From contig NZ_FNOX01000001.1 in the NCBI RefSeq assembly GCF_900107155.1, positions 62,001-126,000 on the forward strand: 64,000 nt of DNA, given 5' to 3'. This DNA is from Pseudomonas salomonii (GTDB lineage Bacteria > Pseudomonadota > Gammaproteobacteria > Pseudomonadales > Pseudomonadaceae). The notes under the pieces are model-generated. The model ran no database searches. It worked only from the letters and a program-made list of their open reading frames with translations, and was not told where the DNA came from. This document shows positions 49,665-58,939 of this stretch, in pieces (the stretch's first letter is position 1; each line of letters opens with the position of its first letter). The position numbers and the translations under genes were made by a program.

Positions 49665-50627
49665 ATGTCCGATAAAATTGAACTTCGCGCAGAGGTGCCG
49701 TCCGAATTGGGCGGCCAACGCCTCGATCAAGTCGCCGCACAATTATTCGCTGAGCACTCGCGCTCGCGCCTTTCCGCCTGGATCAAAGACGGCCGCCTGA
49801 CTGTGGATGGAGCGGTTATCCGCCCGCGAGACATAGTCCATGGCGGTGCGATTCTTGAGCTGACTGCCGAGCAGGAAGCCCAGGGAGAATGGGTCGCCCA
49901 AGACATCGAGCTGGATATCGTCTATGAAGATGATGACATCCTGGTCATCAACAAACCTGCAGGCCTGGTGGTTCACCCGGCGGTCGGGCACGCTGATGGC
50001 ACTTTGCTTAATGCCTTGTTGCACCACGTGCCGGACATCGTCAACGTGCCGCGCTGCGGCATCGTGCACCGCCTGGACAAGGACACCACCGGCTTGATGG
50101 TGGTGGCCAAGACCATTCAGGCGCAGACGCAGTTGGTCACACAATTGCAGGCCCGCAGTGTCAGCCGGATCTACGAATGCATCGTGATCGGCGTGGTGGT
50201 GGCGGGTGGCAAGATCAACGCCCCGATCGGCCGCCACGGCCAGCAGCGCCAGCGTATGGCGGTGATGGAAGGCGGCAAGCCGGCCGTCAGCCACTACCGT
50301 GTGCTCGAACGTTTTCGCTCTCACACGCATGTGCGGGTGAAGCTGGAAACCGGCCGCACGCACCAGATTCGCGTGCATATGGCGCACATCAACTTCCCGT
50401 TGGTCGGAGATCCGGCCTACGGTGGTCGCTTCCGTATTCCGCCAGCGGCCAGCCAGACCATGGTTGAATCGCTGAAAACCTTCCCGCGCCAGGCACTGCA
50501 TGCACGTTTCCTGGAACTGGATCATCCGACGAGCGGTAAGCGGATGAGCTGGGAATCGCCTCTACCGGACGATCTGGTCTGGTTGTTGTCGTTGCTCAAG
50601 CAGGATCGCGAGGCATTTGTCGGGTGA
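49665..50627 (+). CDS. rluD: 23S rRNA pseudouridine synthase RluD
   Basis: Makes pseudouridines in helix 69 of 23S rRNA. The 320-residue protein has an N-terminal S4 domain (LGGQRLDQVAAQLFAEHSRSRL) and a RluA-family catalytic domain with the active Asp in IVHRLDKDTTGLMVVAK, and the conserved ETGRTHQIRVHM. pgeF begins in its stop codon. Divergent from bamD, the standard arrangement. Confidence 0.97.
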   Translation: MSDKIELRAEVPSELGGQRLDQVAAQLFAEHSRSRLSAWIKDGRLTVDGAVIRPRDIVHGGAILELTAEQEAQGEWVAQDIELDIVYEDDDILVINKPAGLVVHPAVGHADGTLLNALLHHVPDIVNVPRCGIVHRLDKDTTGLMVVAKTIQAQTQLVTQLQARSVSRIYECIVIGVVVAGGKINAPIGRHGQQRQRMAVMEGGKPAVSHYRVLERFRSHTHVRVKLETGRTHQIRVHMAHINFPLVGDPAYGGRFRIPPAASQTMVESLKTFPRQALHARFLELDHPTSGKRMSWESPLPDDLVWLLSLLKQDREAFVG

Positions 50628-51349
50628 ATGACTGGCTGATTCCTGACTGGCCCGCGCCGTCGGGAGTCAAAGCTTGCGTCACCACCCGTGCGGGCGGCGT
50701 CAGTCCGGCGCCGTTCGACAGCCTTAATCTGGGTGATCATGTTGAGGACAGTCTCGAGGCTGTCCTTGAGAACCGCCGCCGCGTCACCGATGCTTTCTCT
50801 ATCCAGCCTGCCTGGTTACGCCAGGTTCATGGGGTAACAGTGGTGGAGGCTGACCCTTCGCGTATCGCTGAAGCCGATGCCAGTTGGACCAGCACTCCCG
50901 GCGTCGCCTGCACCTCAATGACCGCCGATTGCCTGCCCGCGTTGTTCTGCAACCGCGCCGGTACCCGCGTGGCGGCTGCCCATGCCGGTTGGCGCGGGCT
51001 GGCGGCCGGTGTATTGGAAGCTGCCTTCGAAAGCTTGAATGCCGAACCCGAAGAAGTACTTGTCTGGCTGGGCCCGGCCATTGGCCCGCAAGCCTTTGAA
51101 GTCGGGCCCGAAGTGCGTGAAGCCTTCATGCAGCAACTGCCAGCCACGGCCGAGGCCTTTGCACCCAGCCATAACCCCGGCAAGTACCTGGCCGATATCT
51201 ACCAGCTGGCGCGCCTGCGCCTGGCCGCGCGCGGTGTGACTGCTGTATATGGTGGTGGTTTATGCACCGTCACCGACCCACGCTTTTTTTCCTACCGGCG
51301 CAGCCCGCGCACCGGTCGGTTCGCCTCCCTTATCTGGCTTGAGCGCTAG
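50624..51349 (+). CDS. pgeF: Peptidoglycan editing factor PgeF (YfiH/laccase-like)
   Basis: A 241-residue YfiH-family enzyme with a Cys/His metal site (SMTADCLPALFCNRAG, AAHAGWRGLAAGVLE). It removes incorrect amino acids from peptidoglycan precursors (UDP-MurNAc-L-Ser hydrolysis), as shown for E. coli; older names call it polyphenol oxidase. The start is GTG at 50624, overlapping the rluD TGA (GTGA). The C terminus has SYRRSPRTGRFASLIWL, typical. Confidence 0.94.
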   Translation: MNDWLIPDWPAPSGVKACVTTRAGGVSPAPFDSLNLGDHVEDSLEAVLENRRRVTDAFSIQPAWLRQVHGVTVVEADPSRIAEADASWTSTPGVACTSMTADCLPALFCNRAGTRVAAAHAGWRGLAAGVLEAAFESLNAEPEEVLVWLGPAIGPQAFEVGPEVREAFMQQLPATAEAFAPSHNPGKYLADIYQLARLRLAARGVTAVYGGGLCTVTDPRFFSYRRSPRTGRFASLIWLER

Positions 51350-51395
51350 ACTCTCCTGACTTGGATCAATGCTGATCCACATCAACGATCAGCTG

Positions 51396-51423
51396 CTTGA
51401 ATCTTGCAGAATCCCCCCCATCT
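51396..51423 (+). promoter_or_regulatory. Sigma-32 heat-shock promoter of clpB
   Basis: CTTGAAT (51396-51402) and CCCCATCT (51416-51423) are separated by 13 bases, matching the RpoH consensus CTTGAAA-N13-CCCCATNT closely. The -10 box ends 75 bases before the clpB start, as expected. Confidence 0.8.
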
Positions 51424-51498
51424 ATAAGGGTATCTGGCAGGTTTCTTCATTCAGGATGTGTATTTCTAGCTCCGGCCTGCTCAAAAGGAAGGTGACTA

Positions 51499-54063
51499 AT
51501 GCGTATTGATCGTTTAACCAGCAAATTGCAGTTGGCACTCTCGGACTCCCAATCCCTGGCGGTCGGCCTCGACCACCCGGCGATTGAGCCTGCGCACTTG
51601 ATGCAGGCGCTTCTCGAACAGCAAGGTGGTTCTATCAAGCCGTTGTTGATGCAGGTGGGCTTTGACGTCAACAGCCTGCGCAAAGAGTTGAGCAAAGAGC
51701 TCGACCAACTGCCGAAAATCCAAAACCCTACCGGCGACGTGAACATGTCGCAGGATCTGGCGCGCCTGCTTAACCAGGCCGATCGTCTGGCCCAGCAGAA
51801 AGGTGACCAGTTCATCTCCAGCGAACTGGTGCTGCTCGCCGCGATGGACGACAACAGCAAGCTTGGCAAATTGTTGTTGGGCCAGGGCGTGAGCAAAAAA
51901 GCCCTGGAAAACGCCATTAATAACCTGCGTGGCGGCGAGGCGGTGAATGACCCCAACCATGAGGAGTCGCGCCAGGCCCTGGACAAATACACCGTCGACC
52001 TGACCAAGCGCGCCGAAGAAGGCAAGCTGGACCCGGTGATTGGCCGTGACGACGAAATTCGGCGCACTATCCAGGTGTTGCAGCGTCGCACCAAGAACAA
52101 CCCGGTATTGATCGGTGAGCCCGGCGTGGGTAAGACCGCGATTGCCGAGGGCCTGGCCCAGCGCATCATCAATGGTGAAGTGCCGGACGGCCTTAAAGGC
52201 AAGCGCCTGTTGTCCCTGGACATGGGGTCGCTGATCGCCGGTGCCAAGTTCCGTGGCGAGTTCGAAGAGCGCCTCAAATCCCTGCTTAATGAACTGTCGA
52301 AGCAGGAAGGGCAGATCATTCTGTTTATCGACGAGCTGCACACCATGGTCGGCGCCGGTAAAGGCGAAGGCTCGATGGATGCCGGCAACATGCTCAAGCC
52401 GGCGTTGGCGCGCGGTGAGCTGCATTGCGTGGGTGCGACCACGCTCAACGAATACCGTCAGTACATTGAAAAGAATGCGGCCCTTGAGCGGCGCTTCCAG
52501 AAAGTATTGGTGGAAGAACCCAGCGAAGAAGACACCATCGCCATCCTGCGTGGCCTCAAAGAGCGGTATGAGGTGCACCACAAGGTGGCGATCACTGACG
52601 GCGCGATCATCGCGGCGGCCAAACTGAGCCATCGCTATATCACCGACCGCCAGTTGCCGGACAAGGCCATCGACCTGATCGACGAAGCGGCCAGCCGCAT
52701 TCGCATGGAGATCGACTCCAAGCCGGAAGTGCTCGATCGTCTGGACCGACGCCTGATTCAGCTGAAAGTTGAATCCCAGGCGCTTAAGAAAGAAGAGGAC
52801 GACGCAGCGAAAAAACGCCTGGAAAAACTTCAGGAAGAAATCCTGCGCCTGGAGCGTGAGTATGCGGACCTCGAAGAAATCTGGACCTCGGAAAAAGCCG
52901 AAGTGCAGGGTTCTGCGCAGATCCAGCAAAAGATCGAGCAGTCCCGCCAGGAGCTGGAAGCAGCACGTCGTAAAGGCGACCTGAACCGCATGGCCGAGTT
53001 GCAGTACGGGGTGATCCCGGACCTGGAGCGCAGCCTGCAAATGGTCGACCAGCACGGCAAGCCCGAGAACCAACTGCTGCGCAGCAAAGTGACCGAGGAG
53101 GAAATTGCTGAAGTCGTCTCCAAGTGGACCGGCATTCCTGTGTCGAAAATGCTTGAAGGCGAGCGCGACAAGCTGCTGAAGATGGAAAGCCTGCTGCACC
53201 AGCGTGTGATTGGCCAGGAAGAGGCCGTGGTAGCGGTCTCCAACGCGGTACGGCGTTCGCGGGCGGGTTTGTCCGACCCTAATCGCCCGAGCGGCTCGTT
53301 CATGTTCCTCGGCCCAACCGGCGTGGGTAAAACCGAGTTGTGCAAGGCGTTGGCCGAGTTCCTCTTTGATACTGAAGAGGCCATGGTGCGCATCGATATG
53401 TCCGAATTCATGGAGAAACATTCGGTGGCGCGCTTGATCGGTGCTCCTCCAGGCTATGTGGGCTATGAAGAAGGCGGTTACCTGACCGAAGCCGTGCGTC
53501 GCAAGCCTTACTCGGTGATCCTGCTGGATGAGGTCGAGAAGGCCCACCCGGATGTGTTCAACATCTTGCTGCAGGTGCTGGAGGATGGCCGGTTGACGGA
53601 CAGCCACGGGCGTACGGTGGACTTCCGCAATACGGTGATCGTGATGACCTCCAACCTGGGCTCGGCGCAGATCCAGGAGCTGGTCGGTGATCGTGAGGCC
53701 CAGCGCGCGGCGGTGATGGACGCGCTGACGTCGCACTTCCGCCCGGAATTCATCAACCGGGTCGATGAAGTGGTGATCTTCGAGCCTCTGGCGCGGGATC
53801 AGATCGCGGGTATTACCGAGATCCAGTTGGGCCGCCTGCGTAGCCGCCTGGCCGAGCGCGAGCTTGACCTAGAGCTGAGCAGCGAGGCGTTGGACAAGTT
53901 GATCGCGGTGGGTTACGACCCGGTGTATGGCGCACGGCCTCTGAAACGTGCGATTCAGCGCTGGATCGAGAACCCGCTGGCGCAGTTGATCCTGTCGGGC
54001 AGCTTCATGCCGGGGACCAGCGTGGCGGCCACGGTGGAAAACGACGAAATCGTCTTCCACTAA
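51499..54063 (+). CDS. clpB: ATP-dependent disaggregase ClpB
   Basis: AAA+ chaperone that extracts proteins from aggregates with DnaK. The 854-residue protein has an N domain (about 1-145), NBD1 with Walker A GEPGVGKT near residue 207, a coiled-coil middle domain (about 400-525, rich in Glu/Lys/Arg repeats), and NBD2 with Walker A GPTGVGKT near residue 606. It lacks the ClpP-binding IGF loop seen in ClpA, as expected. Preceded by a sigma-32 promoter and AAGGAAG, followed by a terminator. Confidence 0.98.
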   Translation: MRIDRLTSKLQLALSDSQSLAVGLDHPAIEPAHLMQALLEQQGGSIKPLLMQVGFDVNSLRKELSKELDQLPKIQNPTGDVNMSQDLARLLNQADRLAQQKGDQFISSELVLLAAMDDNSKLGKLLLGQGVSKKALENAINNLRGGEAVNDPNHEESRQALDKYTVDLTKRAEEGKLDPVIGRDDEIRRTIQVLQRRTKNNPVLIGEPGVGKTAIAEGLAQRIINGEVPDGLKGKRLLSLDMGSLIAGAKFRGEFEERLKSLLNELSKQEGQIILFIDELHTMVGAGKGEGSMDAGNMLKPALARGELHCVGATTLNEYRQYIEKNAALERRFQKVLVEEPSEEDTIAILRGLKERYEVHHKVAITDGAIIAAAKLSHRYITDRQLPDKAIDLIDEAASRIRMEIDSKPEVLDRLDRRLIQLKVESQALKKEEDDAAKKRLEKLQEEILRLEREYADLEEIWTSEKAEVQGSAQIQQKIEQSRQELEAARRKGDLNRMAELQYGVIPDLERSLQMVDQHGKPENQLLRSKVTEEEIAEVVSKWTGIPVSKMLEGERDKLLKMESLLHQRVIGQEEAVVAVSNAVRRSRAGLSDPNRPSGSFMFLGPTGVGKTELCKALAEFLFDTEEAMVRIDMSEFMEKHSVARLIGAPPGYVGYEEGGYLTEAVRRKPYSVILLDEVEKAHPDVFNILLQVLEDGRLTDSHGRTVDFRNTVIVMTSNLGSAQIQELVGDREAQRAAVMDALTSHFRPEFINRVDEVVIFEPLARDQIAGITEIQLGRLRSRLAERELDLELSSEALDKLIAVGYDPVYGARPLKRAIQRWIENPLAQLILSGSFMPGTSVAATVENDEIVFH

Positions 54064-54088
54064 GCCTGGCCTGTATGGCGATAAGAGG

Positions 54089-54116
54089 AGGCCCCGCATT
54101 GCGGGGTCTTTTTTTT
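54089..54116 (+). terminator. Rho-independent terminator after clpB
   Basis: GCCCCGC/GCGGGGT stem followed by eight T, 25 bases after the clpB stop. The 303 bases from clpB to the first tRNA contain this terminator and the tRNA promoter; I see no gene. Confidence 0.93.
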
Positions 54117-54248
54117 CGATAGGGCGTTGAACTGTAAGGCAAAGGCTTGTAAAGTGCGCCCCGCAGCAACGTCAGCCCACGGGTTTCTTCTCCCCAAGAA
54201 GAAATCAGAAACAAGCGCAAATCATTGTCTTAAAAGCAATTTAAAGGG

Positions 54249-54276
54249 TTGACAGGGGTTTTTAAGATTGTAGAAT
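54249..54276 (+). promoter_or_regulatory. Promoter of the tRNA cluster with GC-rich discriminator
   Basis: TTGACA (54249-54254) and TAGAAT (54271-54276), 16 bases apart, followed by GCGCGCC. A GC-rich stretch just after the -10 box is typical of stringently controlled stable-RNA promoters. Confidence 0.75.
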
Positions 54277-54366
54277 AGCGCGCCTCAGAGACGTGAACGT
54301 AGCGATACGGACAAGCCGAAGAGAAGGTTGTAAAGCAGTAGAAGTTGTACATTTGAAATATGTAGT

Positions 54367-54442
54367 TCCGTGATAGCTCAGTCGGTAGAGCAAATGACTG
54401 TTAATCATTGGGTCCCAGGTTCGAGTCCTGGTCACGGAGCCA
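54367..54442 (+). tRNA. tRNA-Asn (anticodon GTT)
   Basis: A 76-nt cloverleaf with acceptor TCCGTGA/TCACGGA, anticodon loop CTGTTAA, T-loop TTCGAGT and encoded CCA. First gene of the cluster, about 90 bases after the promoter. Confidence 0.97.
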
Positions 54443-54452
54443 ATTTCAAAAC

Positions 54453-54529
54453 CGGGGTATAGCGCAGTCCGGTAGCGCGCCTGCTTTGGGAGCAGGATGT
54501 CAGGAGTTCGAATCCCCTTACCCCGACCA
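54453..54529 (+). tRNA. tRNA-Pro (anticodon TGG), copy 1
   Basis: A 77-nt cloverleaf with acceptor CGGGGTA/TACCCCG, anticodon loop TTTGGGA, and CCA end. The T-stem reads AGGAG/CCCCT, leaving an A-C mismatch at the fourth pair. Ten bases after tRNA-Asn. Confidence 0.96.
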
Positions 54530-54534
54530 TTTTT

Positions 54535-54610
54535 GGGTCGTTAGCTCAGTTGGTAGAGCAGTTGGCTTTTAACCAATTGGTCGTAGGTTCGAATCCCACA
54601 CGACCCACCA
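54535..54610 (+). tRNA. tRNA-Lys (anticodon TTT)
   Basis: A 76-nt cloverleaf with acceptor GGGTCGT/ACGACCC, anticodon loop CTTTTAA, T-loop TTCGAAT and CCA. Five bases after tRNA-Pro. The equivalent gene in P. aeruginosa (PA4541.1, as I recall) is the attachment site of PAPI-1 and pKLC102, so its 3' end is a candidate element boundary. Confidence 0.97.
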
Positions 54611-54798
54611 TTTTTGAGACCAGTTAGCGCTGGAATCAAATCTTAGAATCAGAGGTTCTAGCTCTGATAGAGGCGGTTTTACGGTTTTGGAAAGTGTTAC
54701 AGCACTTAGATATCGCCGTAGACATGCAGCCGTCTGAGGCGAACAGTAGTTTTGGTTCGTCATGATGTCAATGTGCATCGGTTTTGCGATGCGCATTC

Positions 54799-54875
54799 CG
54801 GGGTATAGCGCAGTCCGGTAGCGCGCCTGCTTTGGGAGCAGGATGTCGGGAGTTCGAATCCCCCTACCCCGACCA
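54799..54875 (+). tRNA. tRNA-Pro (anticodon TGG), copy 2, next to the element
   Basis: A second 77-nt tRNA-Pro, identical to copy 1 except that the outer T-stem pair A-T has become G-C (GGGAG/CCCCC), a compensated change; the inner A-C mismatch is kept. It lies 188 bases beyond tRNA-Lys and is the last gene before the element's integrase, so it is either the attachment gene or element-borne. Confidence 0.95.
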
Positions 54876-54884
54876 TATTTAATG

Positions 54885-54914
54885 AAAAAGGCGTCTTTAT
54901 GGCGCCTTTTTTTT
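54885..54914 (+). terminator. Rho-independent terminator after tRNA-Pro copy 2
   Basis: AAAAAGGCG/CGCCTTTTTTTT stem-loop directly after the tRNA, closing the cluster. Confidence 0.88.
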
Positions 54915-55042
54915 GCCTTGAGCAAAGTGGTACCGTTCGTCTGAAAAAATCCGGATTTCGACCTGGTGCTTTATTCCGGGCATGCGAAAGCCTCTGGCCA
55001 ACCAGAATACCCTATAGCCAGTGCGCTTTGACTATGATCGTA

Positions 55043-56362
55043 CTAAGGCGATGCTCGGGAAAATGATGAGCTTCGCATTGAATGCTCAGTTGAGGTGCGT
55101 TTCCTGAATGTGCCGACACCAAGCCCGCTCGCCATTAGCGTCAATAGTAGACTCTGCTCTACTTGATCTACTGGTGGGTCCATAGAGCATGTCGTTGACT
55201 CGCGATGCAGTTGCGCAGATGCGAGCTCGAGAGCCCTCTGTAGCGCGCCTCGGCCAGTCGACTTGGTCGGCCGATCAATACTGACCTCTGTGCTGCTAGA
55301 TTGTTGTGGAGCTGGCAGCTTCTTGGGCTCTGGTTGAGCGGTTTCCTGTGAGTGCACACCTATCTTGGCGGGTAAGGGGGCAGAGGGTGTGCCACTTGGA
55401 TCAACCCGTCTCACTCGGCTTAGAGCGCCCTGAGCCAGACTCCGCTCATGCAGAACAGCACGCATATGGTCGTAGTCCGCCTCTATGTAATTCATCGTGG
55501 TCGCTAGATTCGAATGATTCAGCAGGCTTTTCGTGAGATGAATGTTTCGCTCAGGCTGCTTCATCAAGTCTGTTGCTAATGTGTGCCTGAAGCGGTGAGG
55601 GGTCATGCGCACGCCGATCTTATCGGTGAGCTTGCCGTACATTGACTCCACCTGGTCGATGTTCATTTCCTTGCCATGGAAGTGACGAGAGAATCTGTTG
55701 ACGTTGAACAGTTGATCGTCTGGTGAAAAACCTATTTTCTCGGCCTCCCCCAGGATCCTGGATAAGTGTGGAGCGAGTCCTTCCATAATGGGGAGGAAAA
55801 ACTCCCGATGGGTCTTCTCTGTTTCACCGCGGACCAAGATCATCTGGCTGTCCCAGTCGATATCTTTGTAGCGCAGGCACAGCAGGGCATTCAGACGTAT
55901 GCCTGTGTAATAAAACATCTCGAAGACGCTGAGCCAGAACCAGGCAGGTGTGATCTGGCTACGTTCATGCGTACAACGTTCTTGGCCTACAAGGGATATG
56001 AGCCAGTTGCGTGCTCGTTGGATGGCGTCTCCATTGATTGTCTTGCTGGCCCGCTTTGGTGGGATAACGCTGGTTTTCTTGAATGGGTTGATCGTGGTAT
56101 GGGTCATCAGGCCGTGTTCTATGGCGTAGCCCCAAACAGTTCGAAGGTGATTTGAATAGGTGTTCCAGCTGCGTTTGGATAATCCGTTCTCAAGGACTTT
56201 TTTTCGCCATGTCAGAACCGCACGATGATCGATCTCCTCAACTGAGGCCGTTCGGAAATGCTTAAGTAGTGCTTTGGTCGAGGCACGATAGATCTTTGCA
56301 CTGGCAGGCCGCAGATCATGGGCGAAGATGTATTCCTCCGTCAGATTCGAGGGCGTCGTCAT
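55043..56362 (-). CDS. int: Element tyrosine recombinase (integrase)
   Basis: Carries out site-specific integration and excision of the element. The 439-residue protein has an N-terminal SAM-like core-binding domain (about residues 5-95) and a catalytic domain with Arg156 (TGIRLNALL), the HxxR box His256-Arg259 (TPHRFRHTLA), His283 and the nucleophile Tyr292 (TTMNYIEADY). About 145 residues follow the Tyr, far longer than usual; this tail is low-complexity Pro/Gln/Ser-rich. The start overlaps the relaxase stop as ATGA, so the two are coupled. Its 3' end points to the tRNA. Confidence 0.92.
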   Translation of the reverse strand: MTTPSNLTEEYIFAHDLRPASAKIYRASTKALLKHFRTASVEEIDHRAVLTWRKKVLENGLSKRSWNTYSNHLRTVWGYAIEHGLMTHTTINPFKKTSVIPPKRASKTINGDAIQRARNWLISLVGQERCTHERSQITPAWFWLSVFEMFYYTGIRLNALLCLRYKDIDWDSQMILVRGETEKTHREFFLPIMEGLAPHLSRILGEAEKIGFSPDDQLFNVNRFSRHFHGKEMNIDQVESMYGKLTDKIGVRMTPHRFRHTLATDLMKQPERNIHLTKSLLNHSNLATTMNYIEADYDHMRAVLHERSLAQGALSRVRRVDPSGTPSAPLPAKIGVHSQETAQPEPKKLPAPQQSSSTEVSIDRPTKSTGRGALQRALELASAQLHRESTTCSMDPPVDQVEQSLLLTLMASGLGVGTFRKRTSTEHSMRSSSFSRASP

Positions 56363-58245
56363 TGTGGCGGCTCCGTTGCTTCTGACTTCAAGGACAGGCT
56401 GATATTGTCGAAGGGAACCTCAGAGAAGATTGTTCGCGGGTCTAGTAGTAAGTACCCCTTGAGCTGCTTGGATTTTCGAGGTCCAACGACGTCACAGGTC
56501 CAAATATTCAGACTCTTATGCGTTTTTCGATGAAGTTTCTGTTTCTCGAAACTACGTTGAACCAGCTGCCAGGCGCTGACTTGCTGTACTTTGGCTTGCT
56601 GTTCGATATGGGGGAATTCAAGGACGTAGCGCTTGAAAATTCCAGGCGTTACCAGCATAGCGGTCCCTGCTACGGTATGAACCAGCGCTTTGGTATCGTT
56701 GATAATGATGGTCCGGGATGCAATGCCTTTCTTAAGCCATTCAACAAATCCCTGACCGATCTCGGTGTTATTGCTAGGCATCGGACTGACTTCTTCGATT
56801 ATTGCTAAAGGCGCACCTCCTTGATTGGAGGTTTGGGAAGGCTGGATGTCATCCAGTTTCGGAGGCGCGGGATGGGCCGATGAGACCTGATTATTTTTGG
56901 TGTCTTCTAATGGCTCATTGATATTACCAAGGAGTGTCAGTAGTGCGTCAATTTCGGCAGGATTGCTCGAAGGGTGCTGCTGTGTTTCAAAGGGTGATAA
57001 CTCTGCCGGCGCTAAAACTGCTGGAGTAGCATTAGGTTCAACGTTTACAGGCGAGGTTTTCGCAGGTGCGGCGATAGGGTTTTCTGTCGGGGGCTCTTCT
57101 GCCGGATTGCCAGCTTCTACTTCAAGCGTCCCCGGGTACGCTGCTGGCCGATCATTTGGATCATTCCAGATCAGTGCCGGTGAGAGTTTCAGCAGGGTGA
57201 AGGTGTTTCGCCAGCCACGACCATTGTCTATCGTGGCTTTCCAGATTGCCTTGTCCTGGGCATTGGTTTGGATCACCCCCTGATCTTGCAGCATGTTGAA
57301 GAAAGGTGCATTCGAACTGGGTACACCCTCAACGCCTTGGGTCAGCAAATAGGCTCGCAATTGATCAGCAATAGGCTTGCTAACCAGCCAAAGAGCATCC
57401 TGTGTCAGCCATCCATCTGACGGTCCATCGGGTTGATTCAGTTTGAATGTATCTCGGACCAGGTGACGCAACCCATCTGCCAATTGGCGCTGCAAAGACT
57501 GTTTGGGCGCGGACAGCGCGCGGGCTGGATTTCCTCCGAGTTCCTGAGCGACGGACGCCTGATCGGCCTTGACCACGATCTCGCCCAAAATGCCGGCATG
57601 TTCGTACTGACCAGCCAAAATGAAGATTAACTGCGACCACACTTCGGGGAAATTACTGAGCCAATCTAAGATTTCTGAGGACAGGATCTGCGCGTAGATC
57701 AGTGCGGCAGCGGCTCCGTGAAGTTGGTAATTTCGTCCTTTCACGTAGCGGAATCGATAGGGACGATCGATTGGGCCGTGCCACGGGTGCCAGGTTTTAC
57801 CTCCTGCCAGCTCGACGTGCACGTCGACGGCGATCTTGCCGAGGTCGTGTATCAGAGCGCCATAAGCCGCAGCGGCAGTCCAGGCCTCAGCCTGTGCTGA
57901 TTGAGACTCCGGCGGTGCGCCTATAGGAAGCAGGTAGCTCTGTCGAATTTTCAAGGCATAGGCGACGATTTCAAGCCCGTGATCCAGCATGCCGCCAGGG
58001 TGTGCATGATGGTGGTTTTGCGAAGCAGGGAGCTGCTGGACCAACTCCGCGTAGCGCTCAAGTGGACGCCGATAGAGCTCGACAAACTGTGAGCGAGATA
58101 ACGATGCGCGCTGCCAAATGTTCTCCAGTAGTTTCTGACGGCGTGGCGATGCCAGTAGTGCTTGGCTAGAGGCCGGCTGTATAAAACCGTTAGGGGAGGG
58201 GCTTTGGGCGGGTAGCGCTTTATTGCGGCGGAAAATAGAGAACAT
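56359..58245 (-). CDS. traI: MobH-family conjugative relaxase (TraI_2 domain)
   Basis: Nicks the origin of transfer and leads the strand into the recipient. The 628-residue protein has an N-terminal TraI_2/MobH domain with the His-rich HHHAHPGGMLDHGLE (residues 78-92) and HDLGK (133-137), an HD-hydrolase-like metal site. A Pro/Ala-rich linker (about residues 375-480) follows, and a C-terminal DUF1528-like domain with FVEWLKKGI and AVAGTAMLVTPGIFKRY-type residues. The start has GGAGCAGG upstream. The integrase is co-translated. Confidence 0.9.
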   Translation of the reverse strand: MFSIFRRNKALPAQSPSPNGFIQPASSQALLASPRRQKLLENIWQRASLSRSQFVELYRRPLERYAELVQQLPASQNHHHAHPGGMLDHGLEIVAYALKIRQSYLLPIGAPPESQSAQAEAWTAAAAYGALIHDLGKIAVDVHVELAGGKTWHPWHGPIDRPYRFRYVKGRNYQLHGAAAALIYAQILSSEILDWLSNFPEVWSQLIFILAGQYEHAGILGEIVVKADQASVAQELGGNPARALSAPKQSLQRQLADGLRHLVRDTFKLNQPDGPSDGWLTQDALWLVSKPIADQLRAYLLTQGVEGVPSSNAPFFNMLQDQGVIQTNAQDKAIWKATIDNGRGWRNTFTLLKLSPALIWNDPNDRPAAYPGTLEVEAGNPAEEPPTENPIAAPAKTSPVNVEPNATPAVLAPAELSPFETQQHPSSNPAEIDALLTLLGNINEPLEDTKNNQVSSAHPAPPKLDDIQPSQTSNQGGAPLAIIEEVSPMPSNNTEIGQGFVEWLKKGIASRTIIINDTKALVHTVAGTAMLVTPGIFKRYVLEFPHIEQQAKVQQVSAWQLVQRSFEKQKLHRKTHKSLNIWTCDVVGPRKSKQLKGYLLLDPRTIFSEVPFDNISLSLKSEATEPPQ

Positions 58246-58321
58246 CGCCTGCTCCGTAAATGATTCATGGGGCAGGCTTTTCTCCTATTAAAGGGGGGCG
58301 AGCAAGAGGAAAGGATCACTG

Positions 58322-58939
58322 GTGGTCTCGGGTATTTCTTTTGGCGAAGAGCCATCTTTCTATGGTGGTGACGCAGAAAGGAATGCAGAATTATCCTCGT
58401 TTTGGTCTAAGGGCACGGCGCCGCAGATCGACCATGTGAGGAAAAAAATGATGGTTTCACTTCGCTACGCTACGAAATCAACCTCAGATAATGTTTGGGC
58501 ACTTTGTGATTTGATACGTGACAATAAGTGTGACGAGATCATTCTTTTTGCTAGCGTAGGGAATGATATTGACGAGGAAGAAGCAAGGTGGAACAACAAC
58601 CTTCCTCTGGTTGTCGCCTTAGCTAAATATATTATTCCTCACGTTGATAGCGTCTTGGTCGTTTTTGATGGAGTTTTTCTAACCGCTGCGCGTTCCGCTC
58701 GTTATGGTGAAGTACGTGAACTTCTGGATGTAGCTATCGCGTCTGACAAGGTTTATTACTCTGGGCAGAGAGCCCCACTTAGTAGCGAGATGACGCCTGA
58801 TCAGGCCGTTTCAACGCTTCTTCATTTAGGTCCTATCCAACCCTTGACGTCTGAGTCGAGAGCCGATTATTTTTCTTTGCTTAGTAATTTGACAGAAGCC
58901 GAGTTAGTTGAAATTAATCGGCCTCGGGAGATCCGTTGA
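58322..58939 (+). CDS. Unrecognised 205-residue protein in the element
   Basis: I do not recognise this gene. It is the only AT-rich gene of the region (many A/T third bases), faces away from the relaxase across about 75 bp, and has AAGGA six bases before a GTG start at 58322; an ATG at 58448 with GAGGA is a second choice. The protein is soluble-looking, acidic, with alternating hydrophobic stretches (DEIILFASVGNDID, VDSVLVVFDGVFLTAARS) that suggest an alpha/beta fold. Cys and His are sparse. It could be an accessory cargo gene. Confidence 0.7.
   Translation: MVSGISFGEEPSFYGGDAERNAELSSFWSKGTAPQIDHVRKKMMVSLRYATKSTSDNVWALCDLIRDNKCDEIILFASVGNDIDEEEARWNNNLPLVVALAKYIIPHVDSVLVVFDGVFLTAARSARYGEVRELLDVAIASDKVYYSGQRAPLSSEMTPDQAVSTLLHLGPIQPLTSESRADYFSLLSNLTEAELVEINRPREIR

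Noticed and set aside
51514..53736. Long minus-strand open frame opposite clpB
   Set aside because: Same codon-bias artefact; the plus-strand ClpB is intact and conserved throughout.
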